NCBI GenBank assembly: GCA_025698895.1
Contig: JAILWO010000001.1
Coordinates: forward strand, 531,001-595,000
Direction of reading: 5' to 3'
From: Rhizobiaceae bacterium
Lineage (GTDB): Bacteria > Pseudomonadota > Alphaproteobacteria > Rhizobiales > Rhizobiaceae
Length of the DNA: 64,000 nucleotides
The notes under the pieces: generated by a model
The model's database searches: none
Seen by the model: only the letters and a program-made list of their open reading frames with translations
Told to the model about the DNA's origin: nothing
Shown here: piece by piece, positions 26,169 through 35,926 of the stretch
Layout of the letters: every line of letters begins with the position of its first letter
Position numbering within the stretch: the stretch's first letter is position 1
Position numbers and translations under genes: made by a program

Positions 26169-27809
26169 TCAGAGCGACTTCGCGCGCTCGCGCAGGACGA
26201 ATTTCTGGATCTTGCCGGTGCTCGTCTTGGGGATTTCATCGAAGATGACCGTACGCGGGCATTTGAACTTCGCCAGCAGCGCGCGGCAGTGCTCGATGAT
26301 TTCATCCTCGCTCGCGTGTCTGCCCGGCTTGAGTTCGACATAGGCGACCGGCGTCTCGCCCCATTTGTCGTCGTGGCGGGCGACCACGCCGCAGGCGGCG
26401 ACGGCCGGATGCTTGTAGAGCGCGTCCTCGACCTCGATCGAGGAGATGTTCTCGCCGCCCGAAATGATGATGTCCTTGGAGCGGTCCTTGAGCTGGATGT
26501 AGCCGTCCGGATGCATGACGCCGAGGTCGCCCGAATGGAACCACCCGCCGGCGAAGGCCTCGTCGGTCGCCTTCCGGTTCTTCAGATAGCCCTTCATGAC
26601 GATGTTGCCGCGAAACATGACTTCTCCGATCGTCTCACCGTCGGGAGGCGTTTGCTCCATCGTCTTCGGATCCATCACGGCCAGTCCTTCCAGCGCCGCG
26701 TATCGCACGCCCTGCCTGGCCTTGCGGGTGGCCCGGGCGCTGCTTTCCAGCCCGTCCCACTCGTCTTTCCATTCGTTGACGACGGCCGGCCCGTAGGTTT
26801 CCGTCAGCCCGTAGAGATGGGTGACGGCGAAGCCGGCATCCGCCATGCCGGCCAGCACCGATTCGGGCGGCGGCGCCGCGGCTGTGTTGAAAGTGACGGT
26901 CTGGGCGAATTCACGCTTGTCGGCGTCGGCCGCGTTGATCAGCGTCGACATGACGACCGGGGCTCCGCACAGATGCGTCACGCCATGGTCGGCGATCGCG
27001 TCATACATCGGCTTCGCCCTCACCCAGCGCAGGCACACATGGGTGCCGGCCTGCACCGCCAGCGTCCAGGGGAAGCACCAGCCATTGCAGTGGAACATCG
27101 GCAGCGTCCACAGATAGACGGGATGCCGTCCCATGCCGGCATGGATAGTGTTGGCATAGGCCATCAGGGCCGCGCCGCGATGATGATAGACCACGCCCTT
27201 GGGATTGCCCGTCGTGCCCGACGTGTAGTTGAGCGAGATCGCGTCCCATTCGTCGTCCGGCATCGACCATGCGAAGTCCGGATCGCCGGATCGCACGAAC
27301 GTCTCGTAATCGAGATCGCCGATGCGCTCGCCCTTCGGATAGGGCGCATCGGCGGCGTATTCGGGATCGTCGTAATCGATGACAAGCGGCGTCACGCTCG
27401 CGAGGCCCAGCGCCTCCTTCACGACGGCGGAGAATTCGCGATCGACAATCAGCACCTTCGTCTCGGCATGGTCGAGCTGGAAGGCGATGATCGCCGCGTC
27501 GAGCCGCGTATTCAGCGAATGCAGCACCGCCTTGACCACCGGCACGCCGAAATGCGCCTCCAGCATGGCCGGCGTGTTCGACAGCATCACGGTAACGGTA
27601 TCGCCCTTGCCGACGCCTTTCGCGGCCAGCGCCGAGGCCAGTCTTCGCGAGCGCGCGAAGAACTGCGCATAGGTCATCCTGAGCGAGCCGTGGATGACGG
27701 CGGTGATATCGGGAAAGGTCCTGGCCGCCCGTTCCAGATAAGAGAGCGGCGACAGCGGCTGGTGATTGGCCGGGTTGTGCTCGAGGCCGGTGTCGTAGAT
27801 GCCAGTCAT
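26169..27809 (-). CDS. AMP-forming acyl-CoA synthetase
   Basis: A 546-residue ligase of the ANL superfamily, of the medium/long-chain fatty acyl-CoA synthetase group. The nucleotide loop is LNYTSGTTGNPKGV, then YGLTETYGPAVV, GWFHSGDLGVMHPDGYIQLKDR and the C-terminal PKTSTGKIQKFVLR with the catalytic lysine. It activates a carboxylic acid through an acyl-AMP. I start at MTGIYDTGL (27809) where GGGAGGAG precedes the ATG; six further upstream codons are possible. Related proteins are often dimethylmethylpropionate or short-branched acid ligases, so the substrate should not be read as a long-chain fatty acid. Confidence 0.88.
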   Translation of the reverse strand: MTGIYDTGLEHNPANHQPLSPLSYLERAARTFPDITAVIHGSLRMTYAQFFARSRRLASALAAKGVGKGDTVTVMLSNTPAMLEAHFGVPVVKAVLHSLNTRLDAAIIAFQLDHAETKVLIVDREFSAVVKEALGLASVTPLVIDYDDPEYAADAPYPKGERIGDLDYETFVRSGDPDFAWSMPDDEWDAISLNYTSGTTGNPKGVVYHHRGAALMAYANTIHAGMGRHPVYLWTLPMFHCNGWCFPWTLAVQAGTHVCLRWVRAKPMYDAIADHGVTHLCGAPVVMSTLINAADADKREFAQTVTFNTAAAPPPESVLAGMADAGFAVTHLYGLTETYGPAVVNEWKDEWDGLESSARATRKARQGVRYAALEGLAVMDPKTMEQTPPDGETIGEVMFRGNIVMKGYLKNRKATDEAFAGGWFHSGDLGVMHPDGYIQLKDRSKDIIISGGENISSIEVEDALYKHPAVAACGVVARHDDKWGETPVAYVELKPGRHASEDEIIEHCRALLAKFKCPRTVIFDEIPKTSTGKIQKFVLRERAKSL

Positions 27810-27859
27810 GTCTCCTCCCGCATGCACGGGAGCGAAACTAGCGCCGCCCTATGCCGGCG

Positions 27860-29140
27860 TCACGCGGTTTCGCCGGAGCCCGCGACCGCCAGCGTGGTCT
27901 TCGCATAGGACCGGCCCGTCGGCGGCGCGAGTGTCGGGGCCATGTGGGGCTTCGTCCCGGCCGGCGCGGGCTGCCGCTGGGAGGCCGCCTTGCCGCCCCA
28001 CCCGATTGTCGGCAGCCACTCCAGCCAGTAGGCCAGCGCGAACTGCAGCGCGATGCCGGTGGCGATCAGAACGGTGTCGAAGGCAAGGCCGCCCGCCGGA
28101 TTCACGAACTGCATGACCTGCCCCAACATGGCCAGCAGCGTGCCGGCCACGAAGATCGGCAGCGAGTGCTTGCCCAGCACCGCCAGCGGGTGATCGCCCG
28201 AGGTGCGGAACAGGTTCGACAGCGCCGGTATCGACACGATCAGCGTCGCCACGGCCAGCACGTGAAGCAGGCGCGGCAGCGACAGATAGGTCTTGTCGAA
28301 ACCGGTCAGCACCCTGGGCAGCCCGAGCGAGGTGTCGATCCCCCATAGCGGAACGCGGACCCACAGCAGCGCCAGGACCGCATAGGCGAGCGCGGCGCCG
28401 ACGAGCCACGGATGCAGCCTCAGCCCGCCCGCGCGGCGCGCATGGATCGAGCACGCGACGCCGATGACGAACAGGAACTGCCACGACAGCGGGTTGAGGA
28501 ACCATACGCCTTCATTGGGATAGGCCGGCGGCGCGATGCCGAACAGGCCCGATGCCAGCCACACCGCGCCCGAAAGGCCGACCATCAGCCCCAGGCTGTA
28601 GCGGCCGACCAGCAGGAAGGCGGGCAGCATCAGCAGCACCCCGGCGTACATCGACAGGATGTTGTTGTAGCCGAGCTGGTGGCCGAGCGTGGCCAGACCG
28701 GCCAGCGCCCGAGCCGTGTCTTCCATCAGCGGCGCGATGTTGATCTTCTCCAGCAGTTCCGGCGCGCCGAAATGCAGTGCTCCGGCCGAGAAGATCGCCA
28801 GCGTTGCCACGGTCGTCATGATGTGGGTGATGTAGAGCACCCCCGCCCGACGCCAGGTCTTGAGCGCGGTAAGAATCCGGGCGCCCGGCACGAACTTGCG
28901 CCCATAGGCCATGCCGGCCGCGATGCCCGAGATCAGCACGAAGGCCTCGGCGGCGTCCGAGAAACCGAAATTCTTATGCGTCAGGAACTCGTAGACGTTA
29001 CCCGGCACGTGGTTGACGAAAATCGTCAGCAACGCCAGCGCCCTCAACACGTCGATGCGCGTGTCCCTGGCCTTGCCAGGCGCCGAAGCGGATGGAACGG
29101 AAGGGCTCGTCGGGTTGGTCATGCCACCGAACGGCGTCAT
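27860..29140 (-). CDS. OpgC-domain membrane acyltransferase-like protein
   Basis: A 426-residue protein with about ten transmembrane segments, of the OpgC group in the acyltransferase-3 superfamily. The N-terminal family motif is RDTRIDVLRALALLTIFVNH, followed by HKNFGFSDAAEAFVLISGI. OpgC adds succinyl groups to periplasmic glucans in relatives, which supports an envelope glycan role here, but no glucan synthesis gene is nearby. The start is either 29140 (AAGGA at moderate distance) or 29122. The C-terminal 35 residues are polar and low in complexity. Confidence 0.82.
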   Translation of the reverse strand: MTPFGGMTNPTSPSVPSASAPGKARDTRIDVLRALALLTIFVNHVPGNVYEFLTHKNFGFSDAAEAFVLISGIAAGMAYGRKFVPGARILTALKTWRRAGVLYITHIMTTVATLAIFSAGALHFGAPELLEKINIAPLMEDTARALAGLATLGHQLGYNNILSMYAGVLLMLPAFLLVGRYSLGLMVGLSGAVWLASGLFGIAPPAYPNEGVWFLNPLSWQFLFVIGVACSIHARRAGGLRLHPWLVGAALAYAVLALLWVRVPLWGIDTSLGLPRVLTGFDKTYLSLPRLLHVLAVATLIVSIPALSNLFRTSGDHPLAVLGKHSLPIFVAGTLLAMLGQVMQFVNPAGGLAFDTVLIATGIALQFALAYWLEWLPTIGWGGKAASQRQPAPAGTKPHMAPTLAPPTGRSYAKTTLAVAGSGETA

Positions 29141-29284
29141 GTGGCGGTGGTTCCTTCTGCTGGCTGTCGCATCGTGCAAGCCGATCGCTCGCATCGTGCC
29201 GGCCTGTGCCCAACCACCCGGAATCATTCATACTTCGCATGCTGCATTGCACCAATGACATTGTGTGACACGCATGAAACATCG

Positions 29285-30049
29285 CTATGCGAGGCTGGCT
29301 ATCCCGTCCCAGACGAGCTTCAGCCCCACCACGAACATCATGCCGTACATCAGCGTGTAGAAGTGATCGGGGCGGATGCGGCGCACGATCCACGCGCCGG
29401 ACAGGATCGCCAGCGGCGCGATCGGCATCAGCACGGCGGAGGCGCCCAGATTGGTCGCGTCGAACTGGCCGAGCGCCAGATAGGGCACCAGCTTCACCGC
29501 GTTGACGATGGCGAAGAAGACCACGCTGGTGCCCGTATAAAGTTTCGGATCCTGTCGAAGCGGCAGGGCGTAAACCTGATAGGGAGGCCCTCCCGCATGG
29601 GCCACGAAGCTGGTGAAGCCCGAAATCAGCCCCCAGAAGGCGCCCTTGAACCGCCCGTGCGGCCGGGCACCGTCGCCACTGGAAAACCTGCGCCACACCC
29701 ACATGAAGAAAAAGGCCATCGCCACCAGCCCGACCATCAGCCTGACCCCGTCGGCGGTCACCAGCGACGCGGTCAGCCATCCGAGCGCGATGCCGGCCAT
29801 GGCGGCTGGCAGAAGGTTGATCAGCGTCGTGCGGTCGCGCCGGCCCCGCCATGTCCACAGCGAGACCAGGTCCATCACGATCAGAATCGGCAGCAGCACG
29901 GCGGCCGCCTGCAGCGGCGGCATGGCAAGCGACATCAGCGGCACGCCGATGAGCGCCATGGCGCCGCCCAGCCCGCCCTTCGACAGGCCGACAAGGATCA
30001 CCGCCGGAACGGCGGTCAGATAAAACAGCGGGTCGGTTGGAAGGTCCAT
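29285..30049 (-). CDS. TauE/SafE (TSUP) family permease
   Basis: A 254-residue inner-membrane protein with about eight hydrophobic segments. It has the TSUP features: the glycine-rich GLSKGGLGGAMALIGVPLMS near the start and the repeat SGFTSFVAHAGGPPYQVYAL in the second half. Family members export or import sulfite, sulfoacetate, taurine and related organosulfonates. There is no sulfur gene beside it, so the substrate is open. It starts at MDLPTDPL (30049), divergent from the thiamine-phosphate-synthase-like gene. Confidence 0.87.
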   Translation of the reverse strand: MDLPTDPLFYLTAVPAVILVGLSKGGLGGAMALIGVPLMSLAMPPLQAAAVLLPILIVMDLVSLWTWRGRRDRTTLINLLPAAMAGIALGWLTASLVTADGVRLMVGLVAMAFFFMWVWRRFSSGDGARPHGRFKGAFWGLISGFTSFVAHAGGPPYQVYALPLRQDPKLYTGTSVVFFAIVNAVKLVPYLALGQFDATNLGASAVLMPIAPLAILSGAWIVRRIRPDHFYTLMYGMMFVVGLKLVWDGIASLA

Positions 30050-30195
30050 GAATGCCCGGCGCAGCGACACGGTGCCCTTAGGCGCTGGGCGCAACCATGT
30101 CCACGCCCACTCTTGCGCGAAGCCCCCCGAATGCCGCATTGCGACCAAGATCGGCGCACAATCACGTCGAAGACAATGGGCGAGACGGGCACTAC

Positions 30196-30849
30196 ATGAA
30201 CGCAACACCGGAACCTGACCGCTGCCGGCTGGTGATCATTGCGCCGGCCGAGATCGGTGGGACGACGCTTGTCCAGGCTTGCGAGGGCGGCGACGTCGCT
30301 TCGGTCGTGCTGCCGCGTTGGGATCGCCAGACCGAAGCGTTCCAGGCCTTTTGCGAGGAAGTCGCGCCCGCGCTCCAGTCGCGCGGCATCGCCGTCCTCG
30401 TCGAGGGCGACAGCCGGGTCGCCGGCCGCGTCGGCGCCGACGGCATCCATGTCGAGGGCCCTGCCGGCGAGGTCGCCGAAGCCGTCGCGCGCGCGCAAGG
30501 CCGCTCTATGGTCGGCGCCAATGGCGGGCGCACCCGCCACGAGGCGCTCGAGATCGGCGAGGCCCGGCCGGACTACGTCTTCTTCGGTCGCTTCGGCTAC
30601 GATCGCGAGCCGGAACCCCATCCACGCAACCTGTCGCTGGGGCAATGGTGGGCCGAAATGGTCGAACTGCCCTGCATCGTCCAGGCCGGCAGCGCCCTGT
30701 CCTCGGTGGCGGCGGTGGCGGCCACGGGCGCTGATTTCGTTGCCGTCTCTGCCGCGCTGTTCGATGCCGGCGCCGATCCCCGCGAGGCGGTGGCGCGGAT
30801 CAACCGGCTGCTTGATGACGAAGCGCCGCGCTTCCGGAACGGCCCGTAA
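30196..30849 (+). CDS. Thiamine-phosphate synthase-like protein (ThiE/TenI fold)
   Basis: A 217-residue TIM-barrel protein of the ThiE/TenI family. Visible are GIAVLVEGDSRVAGRVGADG, where the middle barrel residues bind phosphate, GRSMVGANGGRTRHEALEIG, DYVFFGRFGY and the C-terminal phosphate loop ATGADFVAVSAALF. True ThiE joins HMP-PP and thiazole phosphate. This sequence has a divergent pyrophosphate loop and no TPP riboswitch or thi genes nearby, so it may be a TenI-like paralogue rather than the main ThiE. ATG 30196 is chosen because the fold begins at once. The next gene starts in its stop codon (TAATG). Confidence 0.75.
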   Translation: MNATPEPDRCRLVIIAPAEIGGTTLVQACEGGDVASVVLPRWDRQTEAFQAFCEEVAPALQSRGIAVLVEGDSRVAGRVGADGIHVEGPAGEVAEAVARAQGRSMVGANGGRTRHEALEIGEARPDYVFFGRFGYDREPEPHPRNLSLGQWWAEMVELPCIVQAGSALSSVAAVAATGADFVAVSAALFDAGADPREAVARINRLLDDEAPRFRNGP

Positions 30850-31796
30850 TGTCTCGCTACGCTTCTATCGTTGCCTTTTTGCTGGCCGCGACCGCGCCGA
30901 CCCTTGCCGCGGATGGCGGCAAGCCGGGTTCGGCCGGCGAGGAGGTCGCGCCGTCGCGCTTCGGCCAGAAGCAGGAGGACGCGGCGTTCGGCGCGTTCCA
31001 GCGCGGCCTTTATCTGACCGCCCTCAATCTGGCGAAACCGCGCGCCGAAGCCGGCGACGGCCAGGCCCAGACGCTGATGGCCGAGATCTATTCGCGCGGG
31101 CTTGGGGTCCGCCAGGATCCCGCGAAGGCGGCCGAACTCTACGGCAAGGCGGCCGAACAGGGCGTTCCCGAAGCCCAGTTCCAGTACGCGCTGATCCTGC
31201 TCGACGGCGAGCATGCTAAAAAGGACCGCGAAAGGGCCTTCACCCTGATGCGATCGGCGGCGGATGCCGGAAACCGCTTCGCCCAGTTCAACTACGCCCA
31301 GATGCTGGTCGGGCGCGAACCCGGTGGAGAGGGGTTGCGCAAGGCCGTACCTTACTATGAGCTCGCGGCCGGGCAGGGACTTGCGGATGCGCAATACGCC
31401 ATGGCGCAGGTCCACATGAACGGCGTCGGTGGCCGCCGCGTGAACGAGGCGGAAGCCCGTCGCTGGCTTGAGAAGGCCGCCCTGCAGAATTTCGATTCGG
31501 CCCAGGTCGAGCTGGGAACCATGCTTGTGCAGTCCGGTGAAGGCGAGGCCGCCGAGAAGCTTGGCTATCAGTGGCTGAAACGCGCGGCCGAGAGCGGCAA
31601 TGTGGCGGGGCAGATCCGGCTTGCGCGCCTGTATCGCGCCGGCATCGGCGTCGAGCGCGATCCGGTCGAGGCCGGCGCCTGGTATATCCTCGCCCGGCGC
31701 GCCGGGCTGACGGATCGGCAGATGGATTCCTTCCTCTATACGCTCGATCCCGACCAGCAGAAACAGGCCCTCGAACGCGCCAACAGGCTCAGATAG
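30849..31796 (+). CDS. Sel1-repeat secreted protein
   Basis: A 315-residue protein with a signal peptide (residues 1-21, ending in APTLAAD) and about five Sel1-like helical repeats, for example AQTLMAEIYSRGLGVRQDPA, AQFQYALILLDGEH, AQYAMAQVHMNGVGG and GQIRLARLYRAGIGVERDPV. Such solenoids mediate protein contacts in the periplasm or at the envelope. It overlaps the stop of the ThiE-like gene and is followed after 75 bases by a TPR membrane protein and der, all on one strand. The partner is unknown. Confidence 0.85.
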   Translation: MSRYASIVAFLLAATAPTLAADGGKPGSAGEEVAPSRFGQKQEDAAFGAFQRGLYLTALNLAKPRAEAGDGQAQTLMAEIYSRGLGVRQDPAKAAELYGKAAEQGVPEAQFQYALILLDGEHAKKDRERAFTLMRSAADAGNRFAQFNYAQMLVGREPGGEGLRKAVPYYELAAGQGLADAQYAMAQVHMNGVGGRRVNEAEARRWLEKAALQNFDSAQVELGTMLVQSGEGEAAEKLGYQWLKRAAESGNVAGQIRLARLYRAGIGVERDPVEAGAWYILARRAGLTDRQMDSFLYTLDPDQQKQALERANRLR

Positions 31797-31871
31797 GCTG
31801 TCAGCGCCCGCTCGCCCCTTCCATCGCGGCGAAAATGGGCTATGACGCGCGCACAACATCCGGCAGGCGCA

Positions 31872-32570
31872 ATGTCCGACGATCAATTCATCCGCGAAGT
31901 CAACGAGGAGTTCCGCAAGGACCAGGCCAGGCTGCTGTGGGAGCGCTGGGGTGTCTGGATCATCGGCGCGGCGGCCGCCATCATCATTGCGACAGCGGCA
32001 TGGGTCGGCTGGAACTACTGGACGGACCTGCGCGCCAAGCGATCCGGCGACGCCTTTTCCGACGCCCTTGCGCTGGCCAATTCCGGCGAAGAGGAGTCGG
32101 CGCTGGCGGCCTTCGGCGAACTCGAACAGAACGGTTTTGGTGACTATCCGCTGCTGGCGCGCATGCGTGCGGCGACAATTCTCGCCGAACGGGGCGATGC
32201 CGATGAAGCCGTGTCGGAATTCGACGCGGTCGCCGCCGACCGTTCGGCGCCGGGCGCCATCCGCGACATGGCGCGTCTGAGAGCAGCACTTCTGCTGGTC
32301 GATCATGGTTCCTATGCCGACGTCGCCAGCCGGGTCGAGCCGCTGACGGCTGAGGGAAACGCCTTGCGCCACTCCGCCCGCGAGGCGCTTGGCCTGGCGG
32401 CATGGAAGGAGGGGCGGCTCGAGGACGCGGGCACGCTGTTCGGACAGATCTACGACGACGACCAGGCGCCCGCGAACATTCGCCAGCGTGCCAATCTGAT
32501 GTCGGAACTGATCCGCGGCGCGGGCGCCGGCGGGGACGCCGAAGCCGCGACCGAACAAAGCGACGGCTGA
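31872..32570 (+). CDS. YfgM-like tetratricopeptide membrane protein
   Basis: A 232-residue protein with a cytoplasmic N-terminus (MSDDQFIREVNEEFRKDQ), one transmembrane helix near residues 28-50 (WIIGAAAAIIIATAAWVGW) and a TPR-like periplasmic domain. This is the layout of YfgM, which assists periplasmic chaperones at the Sec translocon, and like yfgM it sits next to der; the bamB gene usually found between them is absent. I start at 31872 because the ten preceding codons lie before the family's first conserved residues. der starts seven bases after the stop. Confidence 0.82.
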   Translation: MSDDQFIREVNEEFRKDQARLLWERWGVWIIGAAAAIIIATAAWVGWNYWTDLRAKRSGDAFSDALALANSGEEESALAAFGELEQNGFGDYPLLARMRAATILAERGDADEAVSEFDAVAADRSAPGAIRDMARLRAALLLVDHGSYADVASRVEPLTAEGNALRHSAREALGLAAWKEGRLEDAGTLFGQIYDDDQAPANIRQRANLMSELIRGAGAGGDAEAATEQSDG

Positions 32571-32576
32571 CCGGAG

Positions 32577-34001
32577 ATGAGTTTTTCGGTCGCCATCGTC
32601 GGACGGCCGAATGTCGGCAAGTCCACCCTCTTCAACCGGCTCGCCGGCCGCAGGCTGGCCTTGGTCGACGATACGCCGGGCGTCACGCGGGACCGCCGCG
32701 TCCATCCGGCGAAACTCTACGATCTCGCTTTTGACGTCGTCGACACGGCGGGCCTCGAGGAGGCCGGACCGGCGACGCTGGAGGCGCGCATGCGCACCCA
32801 GACCGAGATCGCGATCGACGAGGCTGATCTCGTCCTGTTCATGGTCGACGCGAAGTTGGGGCTCACGCCGTCCGACCGGGTCTTCGCCGACCTGGTGCGC
32901 CGCTCGGGCAAGCCCGTCGTGCTGGTCGCCAACAAGGCCGAAGCGCGGGGTGCCGAAGCCGGCATGCTCGAGGCGTGGGAACTCGGCCTCGGCGAGCCGG
33001 TACCGGTTTCGGCCGAGCACGGCCAGGGCCTGCCGGATCTGCGCGAGGCGATGATCGCGGCCATCGGCGAGGAGCGCGCCTTCGCCGAGGAGGCAATCGA
33101 GGCGACGGCGGGCCTGCCCCTGATCGGTGAGGACGTGCCCGAGGACGACGACGCGCAGCCCGCCTATGACGAGACCAAGCCGCTCAGGATCGCCGTGGTC
33201 GGCCGCCCGAACGCCGGCAAGTCGACGCTGATCAACGCGCTGATCGGCGAGGAGCGCCTGCTGACCGGACCCGAAGCCGGCATCACGCGCGATTCCATCT
33301 CGGTCGAATGGGAATGGCGCGGCCGCATGCTCAAACTGTTCGACACGGCCGGCATGCGCCGCAAGTCCCGCGTCCAGGAAAAGCTGGAGAAGCTGTCCGT
33401 GGCCGACGCCCTGCGCGCCATCCGCTTCGCGGAGGTCGTCGTGGTGGTGCTCGACGCCACCATCCCTTTCGAGAAGCAGGACCTGCAGATCGCGGACCTC
33501 GTCATCCGCGAAGGCCGTGCGCCGGTCATCGCCTTCTCCAAATGGGACCTGATCGAAAACCGGCAGGAACTTCTGGCCGAACTGCGCGAGAAGACCGAGC
33601 GTCTGCTTCCGCAGGCCCGCGGCATCCGCGCCGTCACCGTCTCGGCCGAGACCGGCAAGGGGCTGGACCGGCTGCTGGAGGCGATCATCGCCACCCACCG
33701 CGTCTGGAACGCGCGCGTCTCGACGGGCCGCCTCAACCGCTGGCTTGAAGGCGTCGTCGCGCACCACCCGCCGCCCGCCGTCGCCGGGCGCCGACTGAAG
33801 ATAAAATACATCACCCAGGCCAAGACCCGCCCGCCGGGCTTCGTGCTGTCATGTTCACGCCCGGAGGCCATGCCAGACGCCTATATACGCTATCTGGTCA
33901 ATGGCCTGCGCGAGAGCTTCGACCTGCCCGGCGTGCCGATCCGCATGGCGCTGCGCGCGCCCGACAATCCCTATGCGAACCGCGCGAAGAAGCGGAGATA
34001 G
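32577..34001 (+). CDS. der: Ribosome assembly GTPase Der (EngA)
   Basis: A 474-residue protein with two consecutive GTPase domains and a KH-like C-terminus, needed for 50S subunit assembly. The two P-loops are [17 protein letters not shown] and [17 protein letters not shown], each followed by DTPGVTRDR or EAGITRDS switch I and DTAGLEE or DTAGMRRK switch II; NKAEARG and FSKWDLI are the base-recognition motifs. The C-terminus ends in [20 protein letters not shown]. The start is unambiguous. It is probably cotranscribed with the upstream TPR protein. Confidence 0.97.
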   Translation: MSFSVAIVGRPNVGKSTLFNRLAGRRLALVDDTPGVTRDRRVHPAKLYDLAFDVVDTAGLEEAGPATLEARMRTQTEIAIDEADLVLFMVDAKLGLTPSDRVFADLVRRSGKPVVLVANKAEARGAEAGMLEAWELGLGEPVPVSAEHGQGLPDLREAMIAAIGEERAFAEEAIEATAGLPLIGEDVPEDDDAQPAYDETKPLRIAVVGRPNAGKSTLINALIGEERLLTGPEAGITRDSISVEWEWRGRMLKLFDTAGMRRKSRVQEKLEKLSVADALRAIRFAEVVVVVLDATIPFEKQDLQIADLVIREGRAPVIAFSKWDLIENRQELLAELREKTERLLPQARGIRAVTVSAETGKGLDRLLEAIIATHRVWNARVSTGRLNRWLEGVVAHHPPPAVAGRRLKIKYITQAKTRPPGFVLSCSRPEAMPDAYIRYLVNGLRESFDLPGVPIRMALRAPDNPYANRAKKRR

Positions 34002-34020
34002 CGCCAACCGTCCCGGATCG

Positions 34021-34725
34021 CTACCCGAGCCCGCGCACCAGTTCCGGCAGCCGTCCCAGATTGTCGATCTCGTGAAACAGCGGATCGCAGGACGGCGGGT
34101 CGACACGCTCCAGCACCCAGGTCAGTTCGTGGGGGACATGGACACCGACGCTGCCCGCGCCGATCGCCGGCACCACGTCCGATTTCAGCGAATTGCCGAC
34201 CATCATGGCCCGCTCCGCCCCGTCGCCATGTCGGGCGAAGACGCGCCGATAGGTGTCGCTGGTCTTGTCGGAGACGATTTCCACCGCGTCGAAATACTCG
34301 CCTAGCCCCGAAGCGGCCAGCTTGCGCTCCTGGTCGAACAGATCGCCCTTGGTGATCAGCACCAGCCGGTAGTCGGGCGCCAGCGCCTCCAGCGTCTCGT
34401 GCACATGCGGCAGTGTCTCGACCGGATGGGCCAGCATCTCGCGCCCCGCGTCGAGAATCTGCCGGATGACGGTGGCCGGCACCTTGCCGTCGGTGACCTC
34501 GATCGCGGTCTCCACCATCGAAAGCGTGAAACCCTTGATGCCGAAGCCGTAACTGGCGAGATTGCGGCTTTCCGCTTCCAGCAGACGCTGCGCCAGATGG
34601 TCGCCGTCGGCATGATCCGCCAGTAGCTCGACAAACCGTCCTTCCGTGAGGCGGAAGAACTGCTCGTTCTGCCACAGCGTGTCGTCGGCATCGAGGCCGA
34701 TCGTGGTGATTGCCCTTTCGCTCAT
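34021..34725 (-). CDS. HAD-superfamily hydrolase
   Basis: A 234-residue haloacid-dehalogenase-type phosphatase. Motif I is IGLDADDTLW (nucleophile Asp in DADD), motif II the LITKGDLFDQ threonine, motif III lysine in VEIVSDKTSD, and motif IV MVGNSLKSDVVPAIGAG. A helical cap lies between motifs I and II. The YjjG/GS1-like layout suggests a soluble phosphatase of small metabolites, with no specific substrate predictable. It converges on der with 19 bases between stops and lies 22 bases after ribB. Confidence 0.85.
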   Translation of the reverse strand: MSERAITTIGLDADDTLWQNEQFFRLTEGRFVELLADHADGDHLAQRLLEAESRNLASYGFGIKGFTLSMVETAIEVTDGKVPATVIRQILDAGREMLAHPVETLPHVHETLEALAPDYRLVLITKGDLFDQERKLAASGLGEYFDAVEIVSDKTSDTYRRVFARHGDGAERAMMVGNSLKSDVVPAIGAGSVGVHVPHELTWVLERVDPPSCDPLFHEIDNLGRLPELVRGLG

Positions 34726-34747
34726 GCCTTTCCGGCCCTTGCGATCG

Positions 34748-35848
34748 TCAAAGCAGTTCGGTGCGCGCGATCCGGATGCCGAACCCTTCCAGACCGATAT
34801 AATGCCGCTCGCGCGAGGCCATGAGCACGATGGAGGATATTCCGAGATCGCGCAGGATCTGGGCGCCCAGCCCGATCTCGCGCCATTCGCTCTCGCGGCG
34901 CAACGCCTCCTCGTGCTCCTCGCCCGTCATATGCGGGGCGCGGTTGCGCGCGGTGTGGGCGACGCCGACCGAACCCTCGCGCAGATAGACGATGACGCCG
35001 CGGCCGCGCGCGGCCATGCCGGCCATTGCCTCGGCCACCCGATCCTGCGCGCCGAACACGTCCTTAACCACATCCTCCGAGTGCAACCTGACCGGCACCT
35101 CCTCGCCGTCGCGAATATCGCCGAAAACGACCGCCAGATGGTGCATCGGGTCCCAGGGCAGCCGGTAGACATAGGCCTTCGCCATGCCCGACGGCGTCTC
35201 GGCGTCGAAACTGTCCAGCCGCTCCACCAGCGTCTCCTGGCGCTGGCGATAGGCGATCAGGTCGGCCACCGAGACCTGGTGCAGCCCGTGCGCCTCGGCG
35301 AAGGCCGAGACCTGCGGTCCGCGCATCACCGTGCCGTCGTCATTGACCAGTTCGCAGATCACGCCGATCGGAGGCAGGTCCGCCAGCCGGCACAGATCGA
35401 CCGCTGCTTCCGTATGGCCCGAGCGCATCAGCACTCCGCCCTCGCGCGCCACGAGCGGAAAGATGTGGCCCGGCCTGGAGAAGTCGCTGGCCGACGCGTT
35501 GGGATTGGCCAGGTTGCGTACCGTCGCCGTGCGGTCGTCGGCCGAGATGCCGGTGGTCGTGCCGTGCTTGAAGTCGACGCTGATCGTGAAGGCCGTGGTG
35601 TGGGCCGAATCATTGTCCGCCACCATCGGTGCCAGGTTGAGCCGCCGCGCCTCCTCGCGCGGCATCGGCGCGCACACGATGCCGGAGGTGTGCCTGACGA
35701 TGAAGGCCATCTTCTCGGGCGTGCAGTGCACCGCCGCGACGATCAGGTCGCCCTCGTTCTCGCGTCCGTCATCGTCCATGACGACGACGATCTCGCCGCG
35801 CTCGAAGGCACGCAGCGCCTCGACGATCTTCTTCTGGTCGTATGGCAT
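34748..35848 (-). CDS. ribB: 3,4-dihydroxy-2-butanone-4-phosphate synthase with degenerate GTP cyclohydrolase II tail
   Basis: A 366-residue two-domain protein. The N-terminal 200 residues are a full DHBP synthase (DDDGRENEGDLIVAA, then HTEAAVDLCRLADLPPIGVI), which makes the four-carbon precursor of riboflavin from ribulose-5-phosphate. The C-terminal 150 residues have the GTP cyclohydrolase II fold, but the zinc-binding cysteines are gone: the region equal to HSECLTGD...CDCG reads HSEDVVKDVFGAQDRVAE. So that second activity is probably lost, as in many alphaproteobacterial RibBA-like proteins. The start at 35848 (MPYDQKKI) is the family start. aroC lies upstream on the same strand, 69 bases away. 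Confidence 0.93.
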   Translation of the reverse strand: MPYDQKKIVEALRAFERGEIVVVMDDDGRENEGDLIVAAVHCTPEKMAFIVRHTSGIVCAPMPREEARRLNLAPMVADNDSAHTTAFTISVDFKHGTTTGISADDRTATVRNLANPNASASDFSRPGHIFPLVAREGGVLMRSGHTEAAVDLCRLADLPPIGVICELVNDDGTVMRGPQVSAFAEAHGLHQVSVADLIAYRQRQETLVERLDSFDAETPSGMAKAYVYRLPWDPMHHLAVVFGDIRDGEEVPVRLHSEDVVKDVFGAQDRVAEAMAGMAARGRGVIVYLREGSVGVAHTARNRAPHMTGEEHEEALRRESEWREIGLGAQILRDLGISSIVLMASRERHYIGLEGFGIRIARTELL

Positions 35849-35873
35849 GTGGCTCACTTCGTTCGCGGGAGTA

Positions 35874-35926
35874 GGGCAATAGGGCAGTAAGGCACCGGGG
35901 AAACAAAACATACTGCCTTATTGCCC
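35874..35926. repeat. Intergenic inverted repeat (copy A) between aroC and ribB
   Basis: Sixteen-base arms with one mismatch (GGGCAATAGGGCAGTA at 35874-35889 against the complement of 35911-35926), with a 21-base loop. The right arm supplies the stop codon and last codons of aroC. It shares GGCAATAGGC/GCCTATTGCC-type words with copies B and C. Confidence 0.7.
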
